DNA of 64,000 bases from Phlebiopsis flavidoalba (taxonomy: Eukaryota > Basidiomycota > Agaricomycetes > Polyporales > Phanerochaetaceae), in the NCBI GenBank assembly GCA_035772785.1, contig JAOCPU010000012.1:310001-374000 (forward strand), in the 5' to 3' direction. The notes beneath the pieces were generated by a model. That model saw only the letters and a list, made by a program, of their open reading frames with translations. It made no database searches and had not been told where the DNA came from. Of this stretch, positions 22,114-33,197 are shown piece after piece; positions within the stretch are counted from its first letter, which is position 1; each line of letters starts with the position of its first letter. The translations under genes and the position numbers were made by a program.

Positions 22114-23111
22114 ATGAAGATAGCAGTGACCGGGGTGCAACGGCAGCGTCGGACGACGCCCGTGTGCGCCGCGGCGCTGAAGGCCGGACACGTCGTGCAC
22201 GGGCTCGACAGCGTGCCGCTGCCGGAGGGTCTTGAACACGCGGAACATCCGGACTTTTCGTTCGACGAGGTGGATCTGAGAGACTATGAGAAGACGGTCG
22301 CTGCGCTGCGCGGGAGCGAAGGGATCATCCAGCTTTGCGGCGATACCTACGCCGACGGACTACCTTGTCGACACACACACAACACGTAGGTGTTTCCTCC
22401 GAGGAGCAAGAGATATGTTGACGGAACTTAGAAATGTGGTGATTTCGTGGAACGTCCTGCGCGGTGCGGCCGAGGTGTGTAGTCGAGTGGTTACTACAGC
22501 GGACGTCGGAGCGACTGACAGCGTGCGCAGCTCGGCATAACAAAAATTGCCCAGGCCTCCTCCGTCAACGTCGTCAGCCTCGTCTGGAGCACCGCCCCCC
22601 CCCCCCCGCGGCTACACTACCTCCCACTGGACGAAGCGCACCCAACGGAGCCCGACGAGCCCTACGGCCTCTCTCCAAGCTGTCCGTCTCCTCCCCTTCT
22701 CTAGTACCACCGCTAACCTCCTGTCCAGCATCGCAGAACTCCAAGCGACAACCATAACCCGGCGCTACCCCACATGCGCATCGCAAGCCTGCGGCCCAGC
22801 TGGTCGATCCCCTCGCGGACACACGACGGCGCACAGGACACCGAGCGCCGGAAGAACGACCTGTGGGGGTACGTCCAGGAGGACGCGTGCGCGGACGCGT
22901 TCGTGCGCGGCGTCGCGGCGCCCGAGGGGCGCGTGGGCGGGGCACGAGGCGTTTTTCATCGCGGCGCCGGGGCTGACGACGGAGGAGGACCCGGAGGTCC
23001 TGTATGAGCGGTATTGGGCGCATGTGCCGCTGAAGGAGGGGAAGAGTGTAAGGAGGGGGTTCTTTGATTGTTTCGAAGGCGGAGCGGCTGTTGGGGTGGG
23101 TGCATGTTTAG
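22114..23111 (+). CDS. NAD(P)-dependent epimerase/dehydratase-like extended SDR
   Basis: This is a Rossmann-fold oxidoreductase of the extended SDR family, probably acting on a nucleotide sugar or related substrate in the cytosol. The start at 22114 gives MKIAVTG. The expected glycine-rich loop is recovered if one extra G (near 22134) and two extra C (near 22158) are discounted, since the frame is restored by VCAAALKAGHVVHGLDSVPL. The next block, FDEVDLRDYEKTVAALRGSE, is intact. After an extra T comes AAIPTPTDYLVDTHNT, ending at an intron donor (22386). Exon 2 is NVVISWNVLRGAAE. Exon 3 is GITKIAQASSVNVVSLVWS (the SS holds the likely catalytic Ser) and DEAHPTEPDEPYGLS (catalytic Tyr, with Lys after the break). 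Then come TITRRYPHMRIASLRPSWS, NDLWGYVQEDACADAFVRGV and a C-terminal SKAERLLGWVHV, stopping at 23109-23111. The stop overlaps that of the convergent NPR3 gene. Confidence 0.85.
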
Positions 23112-25716
23112 GCGGGGTGGAGGAAGGTCTGGAGCTGAGGGGTTTCTTTAGTTGGGACCCGGTTGTGGACACAGCAAGACAAACGTACATATTCATCGTA
23201 ATGATGCAGCACTTCGCGTAAATGCCGTCTCGAAATGTCCGCCTTGTGCAGAATCTCGTCGTCACTGCACTTGCCCGTCGAAATATTGGTTAATCCTGCA
23301 CCCCATCAGCGACACTGGCCCACACCAAGGGAAAACAAGACTCACTGCTCAAACCGCCTCGCAAGCGACACATCCTTGCCCTCTGACATCGCCCGCCAAC
23401 CACTGGCGCTCCAACGGCGTCGCGCGCGCAGGATCTGCAATCAACGACGGCGCCGCCTCCTCGCCCTCCGTCTCGCCCTCCGCGCCCTCTGCCTCCTCAT
23501 CCAAAAACACATCGTCCTCCTCCTCCTCGTCATCATCACCATACCCACGTCTTCTCTCCCGGAACACCGACACACTCCGCTCGCGCCTCGGCGCAGTGGG
23601 CGACATCCTCCTCGCCTGCCTCCTCGCGCTCTTAGGCGACATGCTCATCCAATACTCCTGCGGGACTGACCTCGAGCTGCTTCGCGTCGCTCTCCCTGCG
23701 CTCCCTCTGCTGCTGACGCCGCGCTGCGCGAGACTGACCGAGCGGCGGCGGATGCGCTCGCGCCCGGGCGCGCGCGAGCTCGCGGCGCACGCGCACGCGC
23801 TGCTTGAGCGCGGGCGGCGCGACGACGCGACATGCGCACGCGGAGGTGCAGCGCGACGAGGAGGTCGTGCGTGAGCAGCCAGCGGACGTAGGACGTCGTG
23901 GAAGGCGGGCAGGAGGTCTTTGGAGCGCACGACGGCGCCGTAGACGTATGTGTGCCGTTGCTGTTGGAGATTTGCGCGAGGAGCTGCGGGAGTCGTAGCG
24001 CGGGATGGCGGGGTGGGTGAATGCTTCGCGAAGGATCGGGAGAGGGTCGCGAGGCTAGGTGGGAGGTGTTAGTGGGAAGGAAACGGGAGGAAAGGAGCGG
24101 GCGTAGCGGCGCGGGGGAGCGTTTTGCTGGGAGCGTGAATACGGTTTTGAGGCTTGAAATGCACGACATCGACGATTTTGGCTCGGCGGTGGTGCACGAG
24201 CCAGCGCACAATCGCGTACACATGCGTCTCGAGGTCCCAGTTTTAGCAAATACGCCATGTCCGCGAGCCCTATACGACCCCCACAATCAACATCAATTGC
24301 AATAATAAGCGTATGGTACGTACGTGAGCGTAAAGTTCGCCATGTCGAGAAACTTGAGCAGCTCGACCGCAATCCTCGCGGTCCTCGGTTCAGTTGAGCT
24401 GCGGCGCGCGTGGGCTCGGAAACGCGGCCAATCGTCGTCGTCGAGCCGCAGCAGGCTCTTCCACGGCGCGAGCGTTTTAGGGAGGCGCCACGCAAAGCTG
24501 AGCTCGGGGCCCCATGCGGGGCGGCGGCCCTCGGGGTCGTCCGGGTCGCCCTCGCTGGCTCTGCGGGGTCCGCGTCGAGCGGGTCGTCGTTGTGCAGGAG
24601 CGCGTCGAGGTACGGCGGAAGCTGGATTTCGAGCGGGAACTCGCGGATCGTGAGCTGTGCGATTGTTTGGTCCTTGATGGCTTCGTACAGGCTCTTCATG
24701 GGACGCGGCGATGGAGGAGGCGCGGGTGGCTTCGTCGAGGTATGCCGTGAACGGCTCGCCTGCGGGCCGTCAGTGCGTGCGACGCGGCGGAGCAGGGTAC
24801 ATGCGCGCACCCTTTTTGACATAATCTTCTTTTTGAGCTGGCCCAAACAGAATCGCACTCGGCTTCGACAAAGTTGTACAGCACCTGTTTCTGGTACATG
24901 ACTGCGGTCACGGCGAACGCGACCTGCTCATATATCGTATCAAAGTACTTTGCAAGGTTCCCAGACGCGGACGAGGACGGATCGGGCAGGTCAAGCGCGA
25001 CGACGAAATGGAACGTCTGCAGCCACGTCCCGGACGCGGGGAGAGGTCCTTGCCGGGCACGTCAGGCGTTGCGAGCGCGGCCGCGTCCTCGACCTGAGGG
25101 GGACTGTCCCGGCGCGCGGCACCTTGCGCGAGCCGCGTCCACGGCTGGCAGACTTGTGCTTCTCGGGGTTGGAACCGCACACGCGCCGTCGTCCTCCGCG
25201 CAGACGGGGTGTCCGACACAAACGCGAGCTCGTCGACGATGAGCTCGAAAACTTCTGGTGGCACATCGCGCGCGGCGGGCAGAGCAGGCCCGCGAGGAAC
25301 TCGGCGCCGTACACCCGAAGAGGGCGTCGTACTCGTCGTCGGGCGGCACGGGCAGCTCGTGTGTGCTCTCCTCCTTGAGGTCCTTGCTCGGCGAGGCGCG
25401 GCGCGACGCGGGGTGCGATTTGGCGTGCGAGAAGGAGAGCGAGCGCGAGCGTTCGGTGTGCGGCGTGCGCCAGCGGTAGTTCGCTGTCGTCTGGCTCCCA
25501 GTCTTCGCAGGGGTTAAGGCAAGGGGCGGGATTTGCGCGCAGGGCGGCGCGCCAGAGAGGGTTGTCTGCGTGTATGCACGTCGAGTCGTGCCTCGGGAGA
25601 GGTCGGGCAAGCCGTGGACGCGTGGTGGGGTGTGGAGGCCAGCGGTTATACCAGGCTTGAGCCTTGGGCACGGCAGAGGACGTGACGAGGAGAATTGCAA
25701 GCACGGTCTCGCTCAT
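23108..25716 (-). CDS. NPR3: Nitrogen permease regulator 3 (GATOR1/SEACIT subunit)
   Basis: NPR3 pairs with NPR2 in the SEACIT/GATOR1 complex, a GTPase-activating complex for the Rag GTPase on the vacuole that shuts down TORC1 on amino-acid or nitrogen shortage. The start at 25716 gives MSETVLAILLVTSSA, the first strand of the N-terminal longin fold. Blocks in order are YNRWPPHPTTRPRLARPLPR (about 25640), DYRWRTPH and SRSLSFSHAKSHPASRR (about 25440), GAEFLAGLLCPPRAMCHQKF (about 25310-25250), LYNFVEAECDS (about 24870), MKSLYEAIKDQTIAQLTIRE (about 24700), LPPYLDALLHNDDPLDAD (about 24610), TLSLADMAYLL (about 24270, reading across frames) and an acidic serine-rich region (about 23540-23480). Next comes CSDDEILHKADISRRHLREV then LHHYDEY. 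A 54-bp intron (23138-23191) leads to LQTFLHPA and a stop at 23108-23110. Internal frame shifts are abundant in the GC-rich middle. Synteny with the SDR gene is tail to tail. Confidence 0.85.
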
Positions 25717-26880
25717 TTCGTCTCGCTAAGTGGTTTTGGCAATGATTAGCTGCAAGATGGAGACCGCGGACAGCTGCGTTGCAAATGTGCCAAATACGAT
25801 GCACTGTACCACACGGAGAGTTCTCACAGAGTCATGGAGCGCATGGACGATGGTGATATTGGTGGTCGAGGTGCAAGCCGGATGCAAGTGGAATATTGGT
25901 CTTGTATAGTGTTGGGAGTAACAATGCCGGAGTTTGAAGCTATTCCGTAAGGGCAGGTCAACAGCTTGTGAAGCGCCGTGTTCAAAGCATGTAAGCTTCG
26001 TCATGGCACGATAGAGCGCATTCTACTTATACGGTGCTCAAGCAGCAAACAGCATTTTTAACGTCTTGAGAATTGCTTTCGGGGGTAAAAAGTGTGAGTC
26101 ATAATATGTCCATCCATTTTCATGGAGTGGAAAGTTTTGTGTACCACCATGGTGCAATTGAGTGCACCAGCACGGACACCCGCAATGCATCACACGACGC
26201 GGAAGAATTCTAATGATGAATGACCGTAGACCATTGATAGATGTGGCCTCCATTGAGACATTGTGTTGTGTATCAGAGGGGTAACAGCGTGCCACGAAAG
26301 TCAAAATGGCTAGCATCTGTGGCGGCAACTTTTGTTATCCTTCCGCACTGATCGGTAAGCAACGGTCATTGACTAGTTAGAAAGCGTGGGAGCGGGGGAA
26401 ACGCTTAAACGCCGGATGCGGGGAACGCCGATTGGGCGGCGCGCGGCTGCACGGGAGAAACCTGCCGTATTTGGGAAGAAGCATCTCAGTAGTTGCAGGC
26501 CTCGACCATGTCGCGCGGAATTGCGCCACGACGATGGCGACGGGACGGTCGGGCTTCTCGCGGGGTTGGCCGCGAAGGCTGCACGCAGGCGACGCCGCGG
26601 CGGTGAACAACGTACGTACAACCGTCGCCGCCGACGCGCAGGCTGCGTGAGCCTATGTGTCGCAGCTGGCAACAGGCGAAATAGGCTGCTACAGGGCCCG
26701 GTGGGCAATGTGCGGGCGCAGGTCATGCGACCAGCCCCCGAGTGGCCGCACGAGCTGAATTTTCTGTCGGCGGTCACCCGTTTGATGCGTCACTGCCCTT
26801 CGTCCACACTCTATTGCGGACATCACCCGAGCCATCTGCTCCAGTCACAATCCCCACACTTCTCTATTCGTCTTCTGACC
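25717..26880. other. No gene recognised upstream of NPR3
   Basis: About 1.2 kb. The first 600 bases are AT-rich with short unconvincing minus ORFs. From 26380 the sequence becomes GC-rich and carries long overlapping ORFs in several frames (for example 26386-27036) that look composition-driven. It presumably includes the NPR3 promoter. Confidence 0.35.
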
Positions 26881-28105
26881 GCCTGCTATAAAGCCGTTTT
26901 CCCACATGTCTCCACATCTGTTTTCCCCTCCTCGTCCTCGTTCGTCCTCCCTGCTTGGTCTTGCGCTCACGGCACCTGGCAGTTGCTCATCTCTCGTTCG
27001 TCAGTGCATCTGTTCGCCCGACATCCTGGTGCCTGACACCGTGCAATATCCCGACGCAACATCGCACCCGTCCAACACAGCCGCCGGAGCATAAGACTCG
27101 CAATCCGAGTTTGACTCTCTGCTCGCTCTGTGCGTTTTTTTCCCCTGCTCGATTTCCCCCCACGCGACTCACAGCATGGTCCGTTGTCGTAGCAAGTCCA
27201 TCCTCGTGATATCCCGCTGGGTCAATCCCGAGCCCGCAGAGCATCTCGCCAGTCGAGACGCAGCTCGTCCGTCGGAAGACCGTATTTCAGATGTGCGGAT
27301 CCATATTACACCCAGTTCAATGCCCTGGCAGCTAAACGCTTTCCAGCTATACCCCCGTGCATCGATACCCTCACACGCTCACTATTCTGCGCTCGCCCAG
27401 CGTCCCCCCCTCGAGTCCAAGGTGAGGCCCGTCATATGATATTGCAATTCAATGGTCGCCACAGCATCTCTCCTTCTCGCAATGTCTGCGTGTGATGCGT
27501 TGCTGCAACTCGCCTTGTTGTCTGCAGCGTCCCCATCCGGCACCGTGGACGTGGGAGACCAGGATCGGGCCCACCCCGGCACATCTTCTGCATTTAGCCT
27601 TCCGTGCCCATATAACGCAATTCTGAACTCTCTTCTAGTCTAGGAGTCCCCGTCTCGCGCGACGAACAAGCTCCTCTTCTACACCCATGACACAAACCCC
27701 ATCAAGGTTCGTTCCATCACCCCGTCTTCGCGTTGATTGCAGCCCCATTCGCGAAGCAGAGCACACGGTACCATCACGTCTGCGTTTTCTGCTTCCATCG
27801 CTCCCGTAAGAGCGGTGCGAGCCTGAGACTGAGTGCGCCGTTTGCCTGCGTAAGGCACGTCCATTGTGTCTACGATCGCGCAGTGCCCGTTCGAAAAAGA
27901 CCGTTCGACGCGTCCAGGCTACGGCTCCAAAAAACAAAAGAAAGGCTCGGGCCCCTGTCGGTGATCGCCCGCAGCGGCGTGGCGGATAGGGAGGGCCCAT
28001 TGTCGCGAACCATTCTCCCTGGCGCCAATGTCAGACCCTGACATCGGTGGTGTGCCTTTCTGACATCTTGAACCATCGCTCGAGATTCCTCCGCTTCGTA
28101 TTCTC
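26881..28105 (+). other. Possible unrecognised plus-strand transcription unit
   Basis: A TATAAAG-like box lies at about 26887-26893, followed by a long C/T-rich leader-like stretch with many CTCGTCC-type runs. An ATG at 27176 opens MVRCRSKSILVISRWVNPEP. A basic, serine-rich stretch occurs further on (about 27880-27960). I cannot connect these into a convincing protein, and the pieces lie in different frames. It may be a real disordered-protein gene or the 5' region of the gene that starts at 28106. Confidence 0.25.
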
Positions 28106-29667
28106 ATGTCAGACGCGAATGCCTCATATACCTCCCCCCCACAGCCGTCCATTCCGCCGCGACCACCACCTCCACCCACCATGCCCACCGCAACGACCAC
28201 GCTCCCTTCACCGCCCCCTGCCGCCAAGGGCGGCCTCTTCAAGCGCATCACCACCAGCTTCGCACGCCACACCCACCCTCGCCCTCCTCCTCACCAAGCA
28301 CCACCCCCGCGAAACGCAGACCCCCCTCACCCTGCCCCGTCCGTCCCCACGCCCCAAGGCCCCCCGCGCACCCCACGACCTTCGCCTCCCCAGAACAGCG
28401 CGAAGCAGCACTGCGCGCGCGCGGGCTCGTCCCGCGCCGCGCCCGCGGGACACGCTGCCGCTCCAGCGCGCAGGAGGCCGCGCACGACGCGCGGTTTCAG
28501 CGTAGCTACGGCGCGCGAGGTAGCCGTCACGGCGCTCGAAGAGGGGGATGGGCCATGCGACGAGAGCGCGGCATCGTGCGCGCGATCCGCGAGGCGTGGG
28601 CGGCTCGCGCGGCAAGGAAACGCGGTGAACGAGGTGGGCATGTTTCGTCTGCGTGCGTCGTTCTGACAGCTAGCAGCCTCTCGGAGGCGGATGAGGGTGC
28701 GATGGAGGAGCGGGCGTCCGCATTGGTGCGATCCCCGCGGCGGGCCCAGGCTCGCCTTGCAAGAATGCAGGAGGAGCTCCTATATCCGGCGGACCCGCCT
28801 CTGCGCCAGGCACGGCAGCAGCCCCTAAACCCTCTCCACTGCATCCGGCTCCACACCATCGCCCTCAAAACCGACGCCCCGCTGCCCCCGCTGCCCCCAG
28901 CCTAGCCCCCGACGAACAACCACCACCACGAGCACCACCCCGCGCACGCCGCCGCTGCAGATGCTCGCTGTGCACCACGCGCAAGACATCGCCGATTTTG
29001 CCGGATGCCATTGCGCTCATTGCCACTGCGCCGCCAACCGCGCACGACGAGCTCGGTCACGACGAGCGGACGCGCCGCACACGCCGCACGTCGACGACGC
29101 GAGCTCGCTTCAAGATTGCTGCTAGTAGCAGCAGGCGTGCGAAGCCAGCCGTCGGGCGTACCCACTCGCGGCGGTCATCGTCGAGATGCCCCGTCGAGGA
29201 CGACGAGCCGCCGGCTGCGCTGCACTCGCCGACGAGCCCGAGGCGCGCGCAACGCGCCGCGGGTTGTTCAAGCGCGGTACTGGCGCATCTGTGCGTTTTC
29301 CCCTTTCCCTCTCTTTCACTCGAAACTAATCGAGACGAGCAGAGCACACCCGACCTCGCAAAAACCGCCCCCCCCCGCCCAGTCGCAAGCCTCACCAACC
29401 TCCGGCGGAGCGTAACCTCCAAGCTCAGCCTCCGCCCCAAATCCGCGCTCGTGCTCGACACGGACGAGCGTTCCCACGTCGCCTACGTCCCCGCCGACCT
29501 CCCCGCCGCCGCCGTCGGCATTCAAGGGCGCTGTGCCGAGGCCGCGGAGGCAGCCCGCTCAGCCCGACGATGCATAGTCGCGGGGAGCATTCTTCTCCAG
29601 GCGAAGGAGATTGAGGACGGAGGAGAGTCGGCGGTTGAGTGTAGAGGCTGCGTTTTTGGACTTTTGA
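28106..29667 (+). CDS. Proline/alanine-rich disordered hypothetical protein
   Basis: The function is unknown. The start at 28106 gives MSDANASYTSPPQPSIPPRP, a proline-rich tract, then KGGLFKRITTSFARHTHPRP. Family-like ordered islands follow in shifting frames: VAVTALEEGDGPCDESAASC (about 28530), VVLTASSLSEADEGAMEERA (about 28650), HTIALKTDAPLPPLPPA (about 28850-28900), RAKPAVG (about 29140), PPAALHSPTSPRR (about 29210), PRPVASLTNLRRSVTSKLSL (about 29380), ALVLDTDERSHVAYVPADLP (about 29450) and GSILLQAKEIEDGGES, ending ESRRLSVEAAFLDF with a stop at 29665-29667. The protein is basic and low in hydrophobic residues, with no signal peptide or membrane segment, and is largely one exon. The KSALVLDTDERSHVAYVPAD region is the best-ordered part and could be a short interaction module. 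Many frame breaks sit in G/C runs. Confidence 0.6.
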
Positions 29668-29955
29668 GCGCTTTCTCCCTGTTCGCTCCTTTCTCTTTGC
29701 GTTTTCACCTTTTTTCGCATTGTTCGAGGTTTACGGGTGTAGGATACAGATGGTGCTGAAGAACAGACGTTCGTTTGTTATGATATCGGTTGGGGGTGGT
29801 GTTGTTGGTTATATTAGAGCGTTTTCGAGCGTAGTGCCGTATTCTAGAGCGAAATAGTAAAGACGTCCTCGCCCATGCATCATTCCAACGCCCAAAGTGC
29901 GACAATCCACGCAGGCGCCAGCATCGTGGCGTCCCCGCGCCTCCAAATTACACGT

Positions 29956-31430
29956 CTACAAATAACTCGTATCAACCAGCTCTTGTACCCCACTCCCGAG
30001 CACCGCGTCGATCGTATATGCCGCCGCCTGCGTGCTCGGCATGACGGTCGCGAACGCGGGGGCGCTTCGCGCCCGCCGCGCCCGTGCCGCTCGTGCCGTA
30101 CTCGGCGAAGAAAACGTGGTCCGTGTTGGCGCGTCGCCGTGGACCAGGTCGACCAGAGGGCCTTGTTCATCTTGTGCGGGGGGTGTGTCAGTGGGAGTAT
30201 CAGGGAGAAGGGAGGGGAAGGGGAGGGGGCGTACGGGCGCGCGTGATTACGGTGTTTTTGAAGATGACTCCCTGCGGGAGGGGGTAAGTAGGGAAAGACG
30301 GAAGGAGGGGGGCGTGTTTACTTGCGTAGTCTTTGGAGAAAAGTCAGTAGGGGGGTGTTCAGGGGATGAAGGCACGTACTGACCATGGGTCTGCCGAGGA
30401 AGATGATTTCCAGCTGTCTTGGACGATGCGTCGGAACGCAGACGCGAGGACGATCTTGTTGTTCTCAAAGAGGTCTAGGGCCCCTATAAGCGGAGCATAT
30501 AGGGTCGAGTGGGGTGGGATGGTACGCACACATGGTGTTGTCGTTGGACGAGCGGCCGGAGGCGGTGATGGCCGCCCGGTCCCTATGCTGGCGAGCGTGT
30601 TGCCCTTGAAGTACGCTTGGCCGCGTTGGCCAAAGATGTAGTCGACCGCGCCCTTATTGGCCAATGAGGCATTCGCCTTACCCAGGCCCATAGCACTCAC
30701 CTCGATATAAAGACATTTGAGATAGACCCTCCTTTCCTTGAGTGCCCTGCTCCGCCAGGACCGTGTCCTACTCTTTACTCAGCCCAACATCACGCAAGGG
30801 TTGGGAAACCGCAACACACCTGGTACGAGAAAAAGCGGCACGCGTACGCCCCCAAACTGGCTGCCATACGCCGCTAAGCGCGATCTGGACGCCTGGAAGG
30901 CCGTTCTTGCTCGCCGCGCCAAAGTCGTTGCGCACGTCGATGTTGTACAGCCGGACGTTGTTCGAGTGCACGCGCAGGGTGCCCGTCGCCAAATCGTCGT
31001 TCGCGGACGTCGCGAGCGAGGCCGAGTGGGTGATCACCGACCTTGTTGGAGTCTGAAGTCTGCCGTGTTGGCGGTGTAGCCGTAGATCTGGTGGTCCGTC
31101 TCTGTGAGTCTTAAATAGTGGGAGTGGTAAAGGGAAATGTGGGCGTACGGTGACGGCACACGTTTGCGGTTAATCAGGACTTGCTCCTTGTAGGTACCCG
31201 GCAGGTACATAAAGGCAGAAGAGTTTGTCTTGGAGGAGCCATCGCTTGGAAGTGACGCGACTGGCTGTGCATGAAAAGCGTCTTGTATGGCTCCCTGAGG
31301 ATGGATTGACAACAATCGCGCCGGAAGGAGGCGATTGTCCTCGACGCAGCGAGGACCAGTACTGGCAGGCAGCGCACAAAGCGCAAACAAAGACTGGAAG
31401 AAGGTGCATCCCAACGTTAGCGTCAGCCAT
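29956..31430 (-). CDS. Pectinesterase, carbohydrate esterase family 8, secreted
   Basis: CE8 pectin methylesterases remove methyl esters from homogalacturonan outside the cell, preparing pectin for lyases and polygalacturonases. The ATG at 31430 gives MADANVG; an alternative start a few codons on (MHLLPVFVCALCAA) is a better signal peptide. Parallel beta-helix blocks follow across frames and introns: MYLPGTYKEQVLINRK (about 31200), IYGYTANTADFR (about 31080), ITHSASLATSANDDLATGTL (about 31030), RVHSNNVRLYNIDVRNDFG (about 30970), DTVLAEQGTQ (about 30750, first catalytic Asp region), GAVDYIFGQRGQAYFKGNT (about 30640, second catalytic Asp and the family signature), NKIVLASAFR (about 30450) and GRPWSV (about 30390). 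The C-terminal YKSW..DTSYL ends at a stop at 29956-29958. At least four introns are present. Indels shift the frame, for example an extra base just before DTSYL. The catalytic region is complete. Confidence 0.87.
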
Positions 31431-33197
31431 GATATGCCTCAGAAGCATTATTTAAGTTGTGGGTGCAACGCGTACACGATCTTGAGGAATGTACGCAGGG
31501 TGCCAAAGGGAACCGGTAGAACCGCGCACTCACTGCGAGATCCGCTCAGGCGGCAGGCAGGGCGGGCTCGCCAGGGACACCGGCGTGGCACCACGCAGAA
31601 TCCAGGAGCAGCCAGCAAAACGCGCCATCCGGACGAGTTCACGCATGGCAATAACTCTTGTCCAACCCCAAATGTCCCCCCACCACTGAACGGACCGATT
31701 ATGTTTCCTTCATTTACAGCATTCATATCGGAAGCTTTTGGCTGGAGCGATCCCGTTTCGTCCCAAATTTTCTACCATAGGCTCACGACGTGGGCGCGAG
31801 ACCTCACTCAAGGCGCCTCGAGTGAGTGACCTTCGTGAGAGGTAATCAAGCACATGTGCGTGATGCATCATTGATTTGCGCCTCGAGCCGCTTTGAGGCA
31901 TGCTAGATGACGCCCGTTTGTGGGGCGGGCTCCTCTCACCAGCCGGCTCAGAAGGCGGATACACGAATGATTTACCACCTCTAATGCAGGGCGGTGTCCA
32001 TCAACCGGCTCAAGAGAGCTTCATCACACCTCATAGGCGTCTAAATAGAATTGGCGACATTGGCTGAGGGACGCTGCACAAGAAGATTGTCTCTCCTGTT
32101 GCCGGGTCATCAGACCAGCCTTCATATGGCAAATATCAGCCCTGAGGATAAGCAGGATCATGCATGTCGGACACAACCCGCCAGAGTGGACTATGTGTGT
32201 TATCATGCTTGGAGCGGGGAGGCCCGATAGTCGCAGATGAGAGAAAAATGTGGTCTGACGAATCTGAGTAACACTAGGGGCCTTGCGAACCTAACATAAC
32301 CAAACACATTGGTGGGCGCTCTATCAGAGTAACGCGGCCCGTTCCCCACTCATTCGTAACATCATCAATGCTTGTTCATAACACGAAATCACGGCTCTAC
32401 AAAATATAGTTCTGGTATTCACGTTTTGTCTTTGGTGCTATACAAACTATCAAAGTGATAACTATGCGCAGCCAGGTTATCACCCTCTCTTGTCATGGTC
32501 GAGTATCACGGCACGGATCCTTATTTGTGATTTCGTAAAACACTCCCTTAAGACCCATCGCGATTACAAGTATACAAACAATGTAAGCCAAGAGCACTTG
32601 ATTCTTTGACTTTGGCATGTTATGCTAACTCAGCTAATCTTCAAGTCGCTGCATTGTGGAATTGAATAAAGAAGAACTCAATCACTGGGGACTTGCAGAC
32701 GCTTCTGTGAGAGGACTACACGAAAGCTTTTTAAGTTCGGAAATTGATGTAGTTAATTCTCCGGGTTCTCACGAGCGCAGCGGAGCTCCTTTATTAATGG
32801 TTCTAGTGAGCCGCCTGTCGCTTACTCTGCGCTTGTGCTTAGCACCGCATGAAAGTTCATGTCGGGCCTTCATAGTAATGCCATAGTTTCGTGCCTACTG
32901 GGTAGATTCGCAACATAAGTCCACTCACTCGAGGTACGCGTCGGCAAATGAAACCCCTTTTCTGAGTTATTTGCATTTTACCGTCAGCAGGACATTATAT
33001 CAACGACCTGCAGGTGCGAAGCCCAGGGAAGATGACGTCGCAGTTTCAAAATGCATACGACAGCGCGCCTCCCGGCACCCGATATTCTCACAACTCAATA
33101 GAGGCTGACGTAGCGTGGCGGCCCTGTCTCCACTACAACGGAACATACACTATAAAGACAAGTGCGAGGCGAGCCTTATGTCTCGTCCATACCCCTG
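31431..33197. other. Long intergenic stretch, no gene recognised
   Basis: About 1.8 kb lies between divergent genes (pectinesterase minus, hydrolase A plus). ORFs at 31335-31829 (plus) and 31448-31726 (minus) overlap and lack family blocks. A TATAAAG box at 33150-33156 lies about 45 bp upstream of the proposed start of hydrolase A. The rest is AT-rich with nothing I can support. Confidence 0.4.

Noticed and set aside
22114..23111. Programmed ribosomal frameshifting as an explanation for the frame changes
   Set aside because: Shifts occur in nearly every gene, at different sequence contexts and often in compensating pairs. That fits sequencing indels rather than a recoding signal.
26386..27036. 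216-codon plus-strand ORF
   Set aside because: Arg-rich composition, overlapped by minus-strand ORFs, and running through a C/T-rich promoter-like region with a TATA-like box; no family signal.
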